From Trichobilharzia szidati (Eukaryota > Platyhelminthes > Trematoda > Strigeidida > Schistosomatidae), in the NCBI GenBank assembly GCA_944472155.2, contig OX235277.1, forward strand, positions 29,274,804 to 29,338,803: a DNA stretch of 64,000 nucleotides, given 5' to 3'. A program made the translations under genes and the position numbers. Below the pieces are notes generated by a model. It did no database searches and had not been told where the DNA came from. It saw nothing but the letters and a program-made list of their open reading frames with translations. Positions 32,742 to 44,792 of the stretch are shown piece by piece (positions within the stretch are counted from its first letter, which is position 1; every line of letters starts with the position of its first letter).

Positions 32742-33889
32742 ATTATTATTATTGTTCCCTTGGGTTCCTAGTGGAACATAGGGCTTCACCTGCACGCCTC
32801 CACTTGCTTCTGTCTTCTGCTGTACTTTTCACTTGCATCCATGTTAGTCCATACTGTTTCAACTCTTCTTCACACAATCTCCTCCATGTCACCCGTGGAC
32901 GTCCCACTCGCCGCTTCCCTTTCGGGTTCCACTCGAGCACTGGCCTGATGCGCGATGTCACCCAGCGGCCCCTTCATCGAATGTCCAATCCATCTCCACT
33001 TTCTCCTGCATATTTGTTGGGCGATTGGTTCCTGTTTCGTTTGTTCCCATAGTTTCCTGTTGGTGATTCTTTCCGGCCATATGATCTTGAGTATAGAGCG
33101 AAGACAGTTGTTGATAAAGGTGTGCAACCTAATGGAAATATTCTTTGTGACCCTCCACGTTTGTGATCCGTATAGCAAAACTGACTTGACGTTTGTATTG
33201 AAAATCCGGATTTTGTTGTTGATGCTGAGTGACGAAGATTTCCAGATTGGTTTCAGGTTGATGAATGTGTTTCTCGCCTTCTCGATTCTCGATTTGGCAT
33301 CCTCGCCCGTTCCTTCTGTAGTTGAGAAAATGCTCCCTAGATAAGTGAATGAAGTAACCTCTTTCAAATCCCTTCCGTTGATGGTGATTGGCGCTGGATG
33401 TTGCTGCTGCTGTTGTTGTTGTTGGTTGGTTATTTTCATAACCTCCGTCTTGTCTATGTTCACCTGGAGTCCTGTCTTTGCTGCTTCTTCGACCAGTTTG
33501 TCGGTTTTCGCGTGTAAGTCTTCTGCGAAATCCAGGTCTTCTAGGTTCTTCACATCGGTCCAGGATATCCCTGTCTTCTCGTTTCCCACTGCCTGACGCA
33601 TAATCCAGTCCACCACAATTAGGAATATCATTGGTGATAATAAGCACCCTTGTCTGACTCCTGTGTTTACTCGAAACTCCTCGCTGAGTTTTCCGTTGTG
33701 GATCACTTGACATGTGCCGTTGTCGTACAGTTGTTGAATAAGGTTGATGAATATTTGGGGTACGCCATAGTACTTTAATAGTTTCCAGATTACTTCGCGG
33801 TCAACGCTGTCGAAGGCCTTCTCAAAGTCTATAAAGTTGAGGTGGAGGTTTGATTGCCATTCCATGCTTTGTTCGATGATGATGCGTAG
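32742..33889 (-). mobile_element. RTE-like LINE, best copy, nested in the PLE-2 palindrome
   Basis: Minus orientation, 5'-truncated, with an AAT-type tail at the left (32742-32755). It sits inside the left arm of the PLE-2 palindrome. Flanking arm sequence GTGCTTAA (ending 32741) and CTTGCATAAAAATG (about 33890) are adjacent in the uninterrupted right arm apart from a few bases. It carries the coding remnant given separately. Confidence 0.85.
32749..33886 (-). pseudogene. RTE-type reverse transcriptase, frameshifted
   Basis: The minus strand encodes HLNFIDFEKAFDSVDREVIW (RT motif A), VRQGCLLSPMIFLIVVDWIM (motif B), then DLDFAEDL where the catalytic FADD has become FAED. Then comes a Gln repeat (CAA/CAG, about 33398-33428), TSFTYLGSIFS, LYGSQTW and RRKWRWIGHS. 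After a frameshift near 32900-32960 it continues as RVGRPRVTWRRLCEEELKQY and ends ALCSTRNPRE. The main frame is open for about 340 codons. The Asp-to-Glu change at the catalytic pair and the frameshift should abolish activity. Confidence 0.85.
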
Positions 33890-34557
33890 ACTTGCATAAA
33901 AATGTAATATTGAAGTGAATATCAACTAAAATTAGGAAATTTCCACTGAAATTCAGGATCATTCGAACCTAGATGGCCAAGGTAAGGTCAATGTCAGAAC
34001 TAGCTTCTTTCGGACACATAAATTAGGCTTCTTAATGTTGATCCCAACAGCCTAAGAAATATTTGGTAATCGAACTGTTAAGGATAGAGAACACAAGACT
34101 GATGTCAACGAGGCTTTCGGAGTCATGTGCCGCATACCAACAAATTTTAACTTCGCTTTAAGAGTTCGATTCCTAAATATTTCTTAGGCTGTTGGGATCC
34201 ACATTAAGAAGCCTAATTTATGTGTCCGAAAGAAGCTAGTTCTGACATTGTCCTTACCTTGGCCATCTAGGTTCGAATGATCCTGAATATTTGTGGAAAT
34301 TTCCTAATTTTAGTTGATATTCACTTCACTATTACATTTTTATGCTTGTTATAACTTAAGCATCTTTAATGAACTGTTATTCTATAGTGATCTTACTGAA
34401 CAAATCGATATTATTAAAAAAACACTAATATTGTTATTGGCTACTAATCTAGAATATTTAATGTGTATAAACATATATATAGCTGTAGAGCCAGAAGAGG
34501 AAATTATCGAAAAGGATATTCTTTGCTCAATTATTTTGTTATATATATATATATATA

Positions 34558-35112
34558 TGAGCTGACATCCGTTAGAAGACTATTGGAAAACCAGCCAAGA
34601 GAACTGGACAGCTGTCTATTTCGTCCTAGTCCTTTAGCAGTACGCACTCACCTCACAGACAGGGTTGGACCACACGACCTTCAGGTTACAAGGCCAGGGA
34701 GCTTATTGACCATTCATCAACTGCTAAGACCCAAACCAGTGGATAACCCATGAATTCCAGCTTCTGGAAAGTTGTGAACAGTGAGCTACAGCAGGTTGGT
34801 TGTGAAGAGAAATACTCGACATTGGCTAGTTCCAGTCACGATATATAGTGAACTGACAGCAGGCGGAATTCATGGGCTAGCCATTGGATTGGGTCCCAGT
34901 GGCTTAATGGTCTACTAGCTAGCTCGCCTTGTAACCGGATTGTTTTGGGTTCGAACCCCATCTGTGGGGTGCGTGCGTACTACTGAAGCAGAGTCCTAAA
35001 CTAGGTTGATGAAACAACTGGCTGTCCAGTACTCCTAGGTTTTTAAATGGCTCTCTAATCGATATCAGTTCATGATGAAATCCTGTAACCAATCAAATCA
35101 CATCCCTGAAAA
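34558..35112. mobile_element. SINE-A inverted dimer
   Basis: Minus copy 34558-34770 (3' tail truncated in a TA microsatellite) and plus copy about 34862-35112 with head CAGTGGCTTAATGGTCTAC, B box GGGTTCGAACCCC and tail ATCCTGTAACCAATCAAATC. Both ribozymes are disrupted; the plus copy reads ACTGAAGCAGAGTCC with a 2-nt insertion. Confidence 0.8.
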
Positions 35113-35336
35113 CCAGCACTTTAATATGTATAAGAATGTTCTCTTTTCAGTCTTATAACAGTAACAAATGGCTTAGTTCTAAACAGTACTTCTAAGAGAG
35201 TGCGAAATTCTCCACATATAGGATTTCTGTTTGTTTATTGCATAATAAGGTAAAAAAGTAGCTGATGAGGCATTTACATTCATTGTAATTTCAGTAGAAA
35301 TACAAATATAGGACTAAAATTCAACAGAAATAGTGA

Positions 35337-36225
35337 TAACAATATGATAATATGACAGGAAGAATAAAAAGTACCGTTTATTAAGTGCTTTGCAGTAAGT
35401 TATTAGTCTCATTCCCAAAAATCAGTTTTTAAATGTAGCCATCAGAGCAAAGACACTATTATAACTGCTTCTAGTTTTATCTGATGAGATGCAAGGGGAC
35501 AGTTGTGTATAGAGTGTGGTGCAGGGGGGGCTTCAGAGTCTGAAATGCTGATGATATTCGCCAGTTTCATGCATGCACTCGAGTGTCTATCCATAACAAC
35601 ATTAACGAGTTGGTTTAGCTACACCCTACTCGTTCTAGCAACAGTTTTTAGTGCCCTTCTCAGTATAAGGAAGATTTTTCTTGTTAAATAAAACAGGAAG
35701 GAATAAAGACAGAAAGAGTAAAGAAGAATCAGTGGAATACAAGAATTAACAAACGGTAAAAGTAGACATTGAATGATACCAGATTATCTTAACTTTCTTA
35801 CACAGAAGGTTAGATGAAATGTCGTTCTAGGATGTCGGAAAGCTAGGAGAAATCAGAGGAAATACATAATCTAAGGTATTTAATATTCAGCTTTGATACA
35901 GAAATAATGTCGACAAATCGGTTCATGTAAATCACCCATGTGTCTGAAAGGGGTTTAGCTAAGCACCACTCAACCAGGAACACTGACTTATTTTTGATTT
36001 AAAAAAATGTATTCATTTAGTAACAGTGTGATTAGGAGGTAACCGAGAAAAGATAAGTCACGTCACCAACATGCTTAACACAACTGCCTTCATGAGAATG
36101 AGATAAGTCATATAAGAAGAAAGGAAACAGAGAAGGAGAGACAACAGCATGTTGAGAGATACCGACTTCAGTAAACAAAGCAGTTGGAGATTTTCCTTCA
36201 TGTTCAGTGTACCATATCCTCTCTT
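35337..36225 (-). pseudogene. Jockey/CR1-type LINE copy 2, decayed
   Basis: Runs parallel to 13060-14380: TTTTATCTGATGAGATGC and GGTTTAGC..CACCC blocks, then decayed C-terminal coding and RT sequence, ending at right near GTTCAGTGTACCATA. Many stops. A plus-strand PLE-B copy begins right where it ends (about 36228). Confidence 0.7.
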
Positions 36226-36227
36226 GT

Positions 36228-37010
36228 CTAACATGCTCAAGACAACACCAACAATAAGGAATCCAAAATCATCAGTAGTAATTCCATACAAGGAAGGAAC
36301 CTCGGAAGCCTTACGCAGAATTCTTACCAAGGCAGGAATAAAAGTGGCATTCAAACCCACAAACTCAATTAGAAACAAGCTCTGTCGCTTAAAGTATCCT
36401 GTGGAGCCTTTAAAACAAAACAATTTAGCTTATCTGATACCTTGCAATGATTGTCAGGTCTAATACATAGATCAAAGTAGTAGAATAGGGGCAGTTAGTT
36501 AGACAAGCGTAACACAAAACCTAGTTAAATCTAGATTCGTTGACCCGAATAAGATAAGAAATTTAGAGAATAGTTCAGCTATAGCACTACATGCAATTGC
36601 ACACAACGATACAATAGGATGGGATGGGATAAGATGACAGTTTTAAAATCTAATGTCACCGGGTGTAGGGAGAGATTGATAACGGAAGCTTTGTTTATCG
36701 AATCAACTGGAAATACGTGTGTAATTGGAATGATTCAACACCTGTCCACCAGGACATCTGGAAAATTCTACTACCCCTACGACGACATATAGGAGAGAAC
36801 AAAGAAAACTATGAAACTCAAGTTTCGAAGTCGAGTGATTATAGCTGGTATGATTATGAACAATAAATTTTGTTCGAAATTGTGTCATCTAGTAAATAAT
36901 AACACTGTTTCTTCACTGTGTGACACATCTAATAAACAAACTAATTTGGAATTACTTACTAACACAGTGCCTAAGGTTTACACATATATTAGTTCAGCAG
37001 GGTATGTTTA
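36228..37010 (+). pseudogene. PLE-B copy, GIY-YIG region and tail
   Basis: The plus frame encodes VVIPYKEGTSEALRRILTKA, GIKVAFKPTNSIRNKLCRLK and NNLAYLIPCNDCQV, then a broken YI..SSRIGAVS and SAIALHAIAHND. The 3' UTR matches 26136-26708. Lost Tyr and stops disable the nuclease. Confidence 0.8.
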
Positions 37011-37959
37011 GCAACCAGCGGGGATTCAAGACCATAACTCTTTGTACTGGAATCAGAGATATTCAGCCTCACTGAGCCCCTGTGAATTCAATAATTCTTG
37101 CTGACGAGTGCCTATAGGCACGATAACTAAGTCCAGAGATCTCAATTCACTGCTATCCAACCATCAAACCTTTTCTTATATTATTTTTACATAGCTAAAG
37201 GCTTTGTGTATTCATTCAATTTTAAACTGAGATTACACAGGAACATAAATGTGACTTCAATAGTAAACCTGAAATTACATCATTTCAGTATCACAGTAGG
37301 ACTTACCGAAATCCGCAATAATTATCCAAATAGTTGTAATAAATTGTGTTGAACTTAAAATTAAAGTCTCAACATAAAAATGATGTGCAACTAATTGTAC
37401 AAGTGAAAATCGCACACTGATTCACCAATTTATTATTTACTCTACACATAACTCACTTCACATTATTCATATTGACTAGGGGGAATCAGAAAACGCGTTT
37501 CTCACTTTAAATATCCGTTCACTGTGTAATTATTCTAAGGCAATATGCATCATACCTAAACAAATGGCATGATCGTAAGTCTACCACAGTGACCACACTT
37601 TGTAGTTTGATAAAAGTAATTTGTGTGTGTGGTGGTGGTGGGGGGGGGGTTGAGAATGTCAAATCTTAATCATTTGTTAAACTAGAAAACCACCATAGAA
37701 ACTGAAAGTATTACGATAAAAGAGCTTTATGCATTCTACGATCTGTGTAATGTTTAAATGAAAAAGGATAATTTCAATTTTTGTAATATTTGTAATATTA
37801 TAATAGCTTACTGATAGTTTATGATGAAAATTAGAAGCTGGAATTTAAGTCATATGTACATAATCAATAAAACTGTCGAGATTATTTTTTTCAGCAGTCA
37901 GATCTTCTCCCACTCTCAGTGTCGAAATTCAGACGCTTACTACTAATGTACGATTGGTG
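37011..37959. other. No gene seen
   Basis: AT-rich, with a GTG/GGTG/G run (37623-37651). No recognised feature. Confidence 0.4.
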
Positions 37960-38297
37960 TACAATTCCAGTTTGACAACACTATTTACCGATAAATGGAT
38001 GATGTAGCTGTGGACAGTCCACTTAGCCCTGTTTTAGCAGATATCTTCAAGTTCAACCTTGAGAAAACAAAGTTCAAGCATGCAGCTGACGAAACAATTT
38101 CCTACTGTCGATGTGTGTGTGTAATAAAGAAAGTCACGCTTCCTACCTACTCGGACTATTCAACGACGCACATACAAATATTGAATTTACTATGGAACAT
38201 GAAAATGATGGAAAGTTCCATTTCCTTGACATTACCATGCAACGCCTAGAGGATGGTAGCATCCAGAGGTCTCGCCATCACGGTGCACTGTGAATCG

Positions 38298-38404
38298 TTG
38301 GTATTAGATAGTTGGAGGCAATCAGCTACAGGAAGCCTTGACAAGACCCAGGTTTCGTGCTAGTTGGCACTCATCAGTAAGGCGTATCTCCAACCTCAAA
38401 GGAG
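38298..38404 (-). mobile_element. SINE-B copy, 5'-truncated
   Basis: Minus strand: spacer, hammerhead (38335-38384) and the tail ending CTAATACCAACG. The tRNA-like head is absent. No convincing TSD. Confidence 0.75.
38335..38384 (-). ncRNA. Hammerhead ribozyme motif (SINE-B), near intact
   Basis: CTGATGA, stem II GTGC-CAACTA-GCAC and GAAA are all intact. Stem III is (A)CCTGGGT with GTC. Stem I GCCTT/AAGGC is kept, but a short insertion (TTGT type) lies on the 3' side of the cleavage site, so folding may be impaired. Confidence 0.7.
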
Positions 38405-38989
38405 GCTCTACCAGTTTTTTTTCATTTTGTCTATTCAATTTTTCTACTCTCTCTTTATTACATCAATTGTTACTGTTACTATTACTATTCTCACTATGAA
38501 CTGTCACAGGTATTATTTCACTCGTTCCACTTGTCATTCTTAATCAGTTCTGTTTTGCAACGTTAAATTCTATGTTATCAAATTTCATACAATGTTACGC
38601 AACGTCTTTATTTTTTATTCTATTTGCCTACCAATCCTATAATTGCACACCCCGTCCAAGTTCTTTACATTACTTTGAATTATTCTACATATGACATTAA
38701 TTGCTTTGCCACTTGACGTTTAACTATGATTATAATCACAAACATTTTAATTGCATTTCATACTATTGTTATTTTATGCATTCACACCTATGATTCAATT
38801 CCCTCATTGGGTATAAAAACCCAAATATATACGATTGTACAGCTTGAAAATAAGTTCGTTGAAAAGAGTCTCTTCGCTGAATTACTTGTTTTGATTTTCT
38901 GTATGTTACAATGGGAATTTTCAATGAAATAAAGAATAGGTCATATGACAAGAAGTTCAAATTCAAAATCAATAATAACGATCAATACT

Positions 38990-39165
38990 GGCGCAAATTA
39001 ACATTTAATCACAATAAAGATTTTCAGGAGATAGGATTATATCATTCATGAAGAATTCAAGTAAGTTCATCACTTTTTATTAAAGCTTCCACTGGAGTGA
39101 TGTTGTCCAGATAGACAATGGAAACTTCTGCAACTAAATCACCATTCAGCTAAGAGAACGCACCC
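38990..39165 (+). repeat. Dispersed repeat H, copy 2
   Basis: Matches the reverse complement of 24715-24930, including the fold GTTGTC-CAGATA-GACAA. Probably the end of a PLE family. Confidence 0.5.
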
Positions 39166-39477
39166 AAATCAAAATCATTCACCTGAGCTACAAATTATTA
39201 TTATTATTTCAAAAAGCATCCACATCTATTTAATATATCCTCTGTTTACCTATAATATTGATTATATTCGTAGGTATCCGTGTGTGTGTATGTGTGTATG
39301 TATATATACACTTATGTCCATAAATGAAGTGTTTACGCATTTCTAATTGGAAGATAAAAACATTTTCGACTCTTGTTTATATTTACAAATTTAAATTAAG
39401 TTGTATTTGTATTTAAATTGAAAACCTAATTAAGAATAATAATAATAATGAAAATCAGTTAGGAAAAAAACTATTTT

Positions 39478-39955
39478 AACCCAGGGTGTACTGGACAGCT
39501 GTTTCGTTATAGCCTATTTTGCGACTCATTGGTAGTACGCACCCGCTGGGTTTCCAACCTTTGAAAATTAAAATGATGCTCGCTAGTGACTTGCTAAAGG
39601 ATGGAGTTTCCTTGAGTTCTAGAGAGAAGTAGTGACCAATGAGGTACATTCTGTCAGGAGTGGAGATGGAGTTCGCGTTAAAAATCACGATATGGTAGAA
39701 GCTAGAATTCGTGGGCTGGCCATTGAATCGGGTCTCACTGGCTGAGCTACGAGCTTACCTTGTAACGGGAAGGTCCTGGGTCTGAACCCTGACTGTGGGT
39801 TAGATGCGTGCTGTTGAAGCAGAGTCCCAGACTAGGCTGATGAAACGGCTCTCTGTCCAGTACTCCCTAGACGGTTTTTAATGGGTCTCTAACCGATATC
39901 ACTCCGTGGTCAAACTCCAAAAACAAATCAAACCCTTACAAGATAACTCTTCAAA
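39478..39955. mobile_element. SINE-A inverted dimer
   Basis: A truncated minus copy (39478-39560, ribozyme region), a middle block also found inverted at 28550-28625, and a full plus copy (about 39690-39955) with head CACTGGCTGAGCTACG and tail CCGTGGTCAAACTCC. The ribozymes carry insertions. Confidence 0.75.
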
Positions 39956-40135
39956 AATAATGAAAATAATAAAGTGGAAATTGAAGGAAAAAATCTTGTT
40001 TCCTCTATGAATTACTCAACTTTTATTGCAGCTGTGTTCTCTGAGCTGGGTGGTTTACTTGCGTAGCTTTCGTTGCCTTACTAGCCAACATCTTCAGCAC
40101 ATACTTCAGTTTTTTCAAGTAAGCTTCTAAATTTC

Positions 40136-40584
40136 CAAGTATTGGTTTTGTAGGGATTTTTGTTTTGTTTGATTGGTTGGAGGACTTCATCATGATCTGA
40201 CATCAGTTAGAGAAGCATTGGTAAACCACCAAGCAGTACTGGACAGCTGTTTCCGCCGTTCCAGTTTGGGACACTTCAGCAGTGCGCACCCACTGGGGTT
40301 CAAACCCAGGACCTTCTGGTTACAAGGCAAGCTCGTAGAACAATAAGCCATTGGGACCTAGGGTTCTGGTGGGAAGCAGTGGCCAGTATGGCACAGCAGG
40401 TTGAAGGTGAGGCAATAACTCATCGAAGGAGACATGGCGAAGTAGTCACGCTATATTGTGAATTGGCAGAAGTTGGAATTCATGAGCTGGCCATTAGACT
40501 GGGTCCCAGTGGCTTAATGGCCCGCGAGATAGCCTCGTAACCGGAAGGCTCTGGATTCGAACCCCGGCGGCTGCGTACAACTTT
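40136..40584. mobile_element. SINE-A inverted dimer with 8-bp TSD
   Basis: A full minus copy (40136-40360) and the 5' part of a plus copy (about 40450-40584) that stops just after its tRNA-like head. Flanked by TAAATTTC (40128-40135, 40585-40592), part of an imperfect 13-bp match. Confidence 0.75.
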
Positions 40585-40592
40585 TAAATTTC

Positions 40593-41489
40593 TCCATTAC
40601 TTTATTAGTCATCTCCTCTGATGGCCTTGAGCGTGACTGGTTGCTTTTGTCTGTCTTCACGTTCTCTAGTCTATTTCTATGGGTATTGGTTATTTCCTTG
40701 CCCTGAAGTTTGACTTTTTTGTATGTGATTTTTCTCTCATGTATGAATAAATTTTACCTACGTCAGTGTGCACTTTAAAGAAACACGACGACGCCAAAAA
40801 TCATCCAACTGAGCTACAAATACTCTTCATTATGCCTTAATCTTATGACATACTCTGCTATTCGAACAAATCTTCGAATCTTTATGAAGAAAAAATCAAT
40901 ACTAACTAGATAGAACATAGTGAAAAAATGACAGTACAGAAAAACTCTTTCCTGCAAAAATTATTAATTCCTTGACAGATTTTTGTACGTAATATTAATA
41001 AGAAGAAATCAAGATGCGTCAAAGGAAAAATGAGCGGATTTACAGCCAGTGCTACCGACAATGCTAAGTGTAGCGTCACAACCTGTTACTATATTCATGT
41101 CATAGTATGAATCATGAGGATGAAAAATTTTTATTATGGTATTTCTTTGGATAATTTCAGAGTATATTGCTGCTGTTGGTCACAGTAAATGTTGTTTCAT
41201 AGAGTCATATTTAGGCCTCAGGTTTCAAAATGAAAATTGCATTCCCCCGGATTTTCAATGCTACTCTACGTAGCCTGTTGCATCAGGATTGCTTCGTTTT
41301 CACTTGTGTTCTAGTTCTGCTTATTCAAAAACTGCGGTATTTCAGAGTGCCTATCGTTTGTGAGCACTCACAAAGTGAGTATATTTAATAGAAGATTAAA
41401 CAAGACTGTTAAAGTATTAACTGGGATACTATTTTTTAATATGTTACATTACAAACGAAATATTCCTAAAGTGAGTCATAAGAAAAAGA
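40593..41489. other. No gene seen
   Basis: AT-rich with no recognised element. Confidence 0.35.
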
Positions 41490-42400
41490 CGTAAACAGCG
41501 AAGAAAATTTTCTTTTCGATGATTCATTTTCAAATACGGTACAATCGCAACTATACTTAACAAAGAATTCATAAGACCATTCAAATACTAGTGAAATATG
41601 TCCCCGTAAACGCATTACGTAATCTAAGCTGTAGTCTAGAAAGTGTGACTAATTGGAAATTAGAAAACGGGCAGAGGTTGTATTTATCAGTCTACTTGTT
41701 CGTAAGGAGCAATGTAAATCGGCCGTACGCAACGTCAAGTCCACAAATGTATTCTGGAACACTGTCCAACTTGGCTAGCCAGGAGAGAAACGAAGAATAC
41801 TAGCATCTCCATCCTTGAACACCTTGTCAACTCTGGACATCAAGCACCCCCATCTGCATGAATACCTCGCAGTGCTACACATATTGTCTCAATATAGCAC
41901 GAAAGGACTTCGAATACTCCATCTGTACATAACTGAATCATTGGCTATTCGGGATCTGGTATCGGACCTCAGCATTCAAAAGCACCACATACATCCCTTT
42001 GCCCTACAGTGGCCAGAATAACGTTCTCACTATAACTTTGTTTCTTCTTATTACGTAAGTTTATTATTATTATTATTCTCATCATCCTTATTTTATTATG
42101 ATTATTTGTGAATAACATTTCGTTTTCACACAGTTTTTATGTAAAAATACTTTATCGTCTTTCCGCTAGTTCTTGTCCATTGTACACTTGTTGCGTCATG
42201 CCAACTTCTGCCTCTTTTCTAACTTCCAGTTAGTTACCACTTTTAGGTTACATTACGTTATGCATTTCCAGGGCCAAATTTTACCAGTATCTGATTTGTC
42301 TTATGAATTCTTTGGTAAATATAATTATGATTGTACAGCAGTTTATGAAAATAAATCACCGAAAAGAAAATTTTCTTCACTGTTTATGCCTTTTTCTTAT
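41490..42400 (+). pseudogene. Penelope-like element with inverted tail
   Basis: A minus-oriented terminus (41490-41590) is followed by a plus body: RSNVNRPYATSSPQMYSGTL region, SISILEHLVNSGHQ in frame-shifted pieces, and the C-terminus IQKHHIHPFALQWPE (about 41976-42021). The plus 3' UTR and terminus (CACCGAAAAGAAAATTTTC, 42358-42376) follow. The terminus at 41500-41530 is its reverse complement. Same head-to-head layout as the other PLE insertions. Confidence 0.7.
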
Positions 42401-42479
42401 GTGTTACATTGTGTTTCCCATTGATTCAAATAACCATTATTTAGGGTTAGGGCTAGGAGTTACCGTCATTTTTTTTTCT

Positions 42480-44190
42480 GAATAAATTCTACTTCATTAA
42501 CAGCTTGAACAGCATTTATTTCGCTCTACTGTTTACGCGATATCTGACCAGCCGCCTCAAGGTCATTTGTGATATAGTCTTACCTTTCTTTGCCTATGTG
42601 TTAAATCATAGATAATATAAACTGTCAGATTTTCATGTGACTCTTATTGATTGAATTTTGAATTCAGTCAGAGGCGAAAGTGTTTGAATATTTTTTTTAA
42701 TCAGGCATTCAACAACTTATTAGTGCTTCAATTAGTTTCAGTCTGACTTTATTTTAAAGCCTACTTGTATAATACACATAAACTAATTTTATTCTCATGA
42801 ACGAAATCAGTTACAGTGAAACTAAAAGACAAGGTGTGGTAGATACAGGTAGGTTGCATCTTTGTTTTGACTCGCCACCCACTCCGGCATACAATCACAT
42901 GATAGATCTACTACAAAGATAGTTATTTCTCTACAGGTGAGTTTAATCAATCAGATATTAAGTGAAAGTTTTGTAACTGATTGGTTTTAGATTTTGTTAG
43001 CTTATTCAACCCACAGAATAGTTGTTATAGAAGAGCATTGGCTAAGTTAAATAATAGCGTCTCATGGGTGAGATTAATCCAGTGACCTTGAACGCATGCT
43101 AGTCTTATGGCTAACGACACCCGTCATTACTGTAGAGCGAATATGAACGCTATTCCCCGACTAAAAAGCAAATTTCACCCAGATCACGTTTTTTTTAATT
43201 ACAGTATGGACAATGAGTTAATAATCGTTAGGGTTTGTATTAGGGTTAGGAATTTAAGGTTAGAGATACGATTAAGGATAGATTTAGAGTTGATGTCACA
43301 TTTTCCTAGTAAGTAGTCGTTGATCCTTTTATTACTGGAAACCATAGTAATTGAATCGAGAGCTTTTAGGGAAGACTGCGAAACAGGATAAGAGCCATAA
43401 ATGGGTCAGAAAAAGAGCTCACCCTAAGTCACCTCGGTGAATACGTGTACAGAAACTGGTCTAACTTAAAAACTGATACTCCTCACCATAATTGCGACAT
43501 ATTTCTAAGTCATGTCACAGAAAGATACCCTGTTTTGTGTGTTCTCATGCATTATCTTGTAAATTAACGTTATTTTTGTGTGCAAAAATCACTTATTTTT
43601 ATGGTTGGTTGGTTGACTCATGGTCAATTGTGCGTTCGCATCCCTTGGGACGCTATTGTTTAACTTTGCTGAGCATCATGTGATGAGAAGGATAAACGAA
43701 AATCAAGCTTCAACTGAAGACTCGATGAGAAGATGGTGTTTTAGAACTTAATACTTCTGAGATCTTACAGGAGATAACTGGTGCATGCTGGAAATGTAAA
43801 GGTAATTATTTCCACTGTGTTATTAATTCCTAACGGTGAGTCGAATGTTTATTCTGGAAACAGACCAATCAAAATTTACTCTAAGATAACATTGATTAAT
43901 AGTTAGACTGACAGAACCAGTATATTTCAATATACTTTTTTTCAATATATCTACTGTTTGAGTAAGAGTTATGTACTCTTCTCCGTGTTTTTTTCTCCAT
44001 TGATTATCAAACTCCAGGAATCACGATGGCGATGGCATACAATCGATATTCGTGCATAACTATAACTATCAAAGCAACAAACTAGAAGCATTCTCAAACC
44101 TAGCCTACTTTACCACCACAAGCCAGGAGAACATAATCAATATTAAATCACACAGTTAATCACCACTAGGCAAACTATGAAAGTAGATGG
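42480..44190. other. No gene seen; telomere-like scraps
   Basis: Contains GTTAGGGTTTGTATTAGGG around 43228-43246 (similar AGGGTTAGGG at 42441-42450), degenerate TTAGGG units. Otherwise unrecognised intron-like sequence. Confidence 0.35.
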
Positions 44191-44201
44191 GGTTAACTTA
44201 C

Positions 44202-44792
44202 ACTGGACAATTTGTTTTCAAAGTAAGATAATGCGATGATTTAAACAAGTGACGTGTTAAATAGACATAAAATCGTCGCATTTCCGTTAAACAAACATTT
44301 TTTCCGTGAGATGATTTGTATAAAGAGGAATTATGCATAATATGATCCAGAGTACAGTCATTATTCACATGTCGATTATTCTGACTAATCTCATTGCTAT
44401 CGTGATAATAATAGCTATCATGTGTGCAATTCTGATCATAACATCTTTCAATGTCAAAATGAATCGATGAATCAGTGTTATGTACAGATGAACTATAATT
44501 ACAGGGATTCGGTGAACAGACAGAATACAAATTGTTTTCTGTTTCACTGTGATCTAAACAGTCCGGAGAATAATTTGTTTCAGTTATTTTGTCATATCTA
44601 ACAGTGCCATTAAAATATGTTTTACATTTATCGCTTTTCTTGGCCTCATTTTCTTGAATTTTCTTTTCAGTTGCATTTACACAAATATCATCATATTCCT
44701 GTAGTGTACTAAAGCGATTATTTGAATTCCCCATTCTTTCTTTCCCTTCAATTTTTCTGTGAAACTTGTTCTTAACTCTGTTTTTTTCTCTT
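44202..44792 (-). CDS. Host gene exon: long Asn/Ser/His-rich segment
   Basis: A 591-nt minus exon between acceptor TTTTATTATTCAG and donor CCAGT|GTAAGTTAAC. It is open throughout, starting with one base that completes a split codon and ending with two, which matches both neighbours (52004-52374 and 22966-23191). The protein begins with a basic stretch (RENKNRVKNKFHRKIEGKER), then low-complexity Asn/Ser/Asp/His/Cys-rich sequence (DRCYDQNCTHDSYYYH-like) and ends LTLKTNCPV. No domain recognised; the internal Met at 44734 need not be a start. Confidence 0.65.

Larger units (their letters stand above)
32553..34545. mobile_element. Palindromic Penelope-like element (PLE-2), interrupted by an RTE-like LINE
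   Basis: The left arm (minus orientation, 32553-32741 plus 33890-about 34070) and right arm (plus orientation, about 34160-34545) are inverted copies of the PLE-2 3' end. Both carry the C-terminal coding remnant (right arm: VGIHIKKPNLCVRKK), the UTR, and the terminus GAAATTATCGAAAAGGATAT. The right copy is longer and includes HKTDVNEAFGVM. Removing 32742-33889 restores the left arm, compared with 34320-34420. No clear TSD, because the right end is in a TA run. Confidence 0.8.
37960..38925 (+). pseudogene. Penelope-like RT fragment and tail, with SINE-B inserted
   Basis: The RT remnant has DDVAVDSPLSPVLADIFKFN (motif B; Met-Gly lost), then in another frame HTNIEFTMEHENDGKFHFLD and LEDGSIQRS. 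SINE-B interrupts at about 38298-38404. A T-rich PLE 3' UTR follows, with terminus GTTGAAAAGAGTCTCTTCGC around 38858-38877. Most of the domain between RT and UTR is missing. Confidence 0.7.

Noticed and set aside
32955..33344. Plus-strand ORF of 129 codons
   Set aside because: It lies antisense to the RTE-type RT, whose motifs are recognisable on the minus strand. It is a shadow.
33129..33713. Minus-strand ORF of 194 codons, Arg/Gln-rich
   Set aside because: Alternate frame of the RTE-type RT, with composition typical of an out-of-frame translation.
36058..36423. Leu-rich minus-strand ORF that could look like a membrane protein
   Set aside because: It crosses the boundary between a decayed LINE and the PLE-B coding region on the plus strand. 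The hydrophobicity comes from antisense reading.
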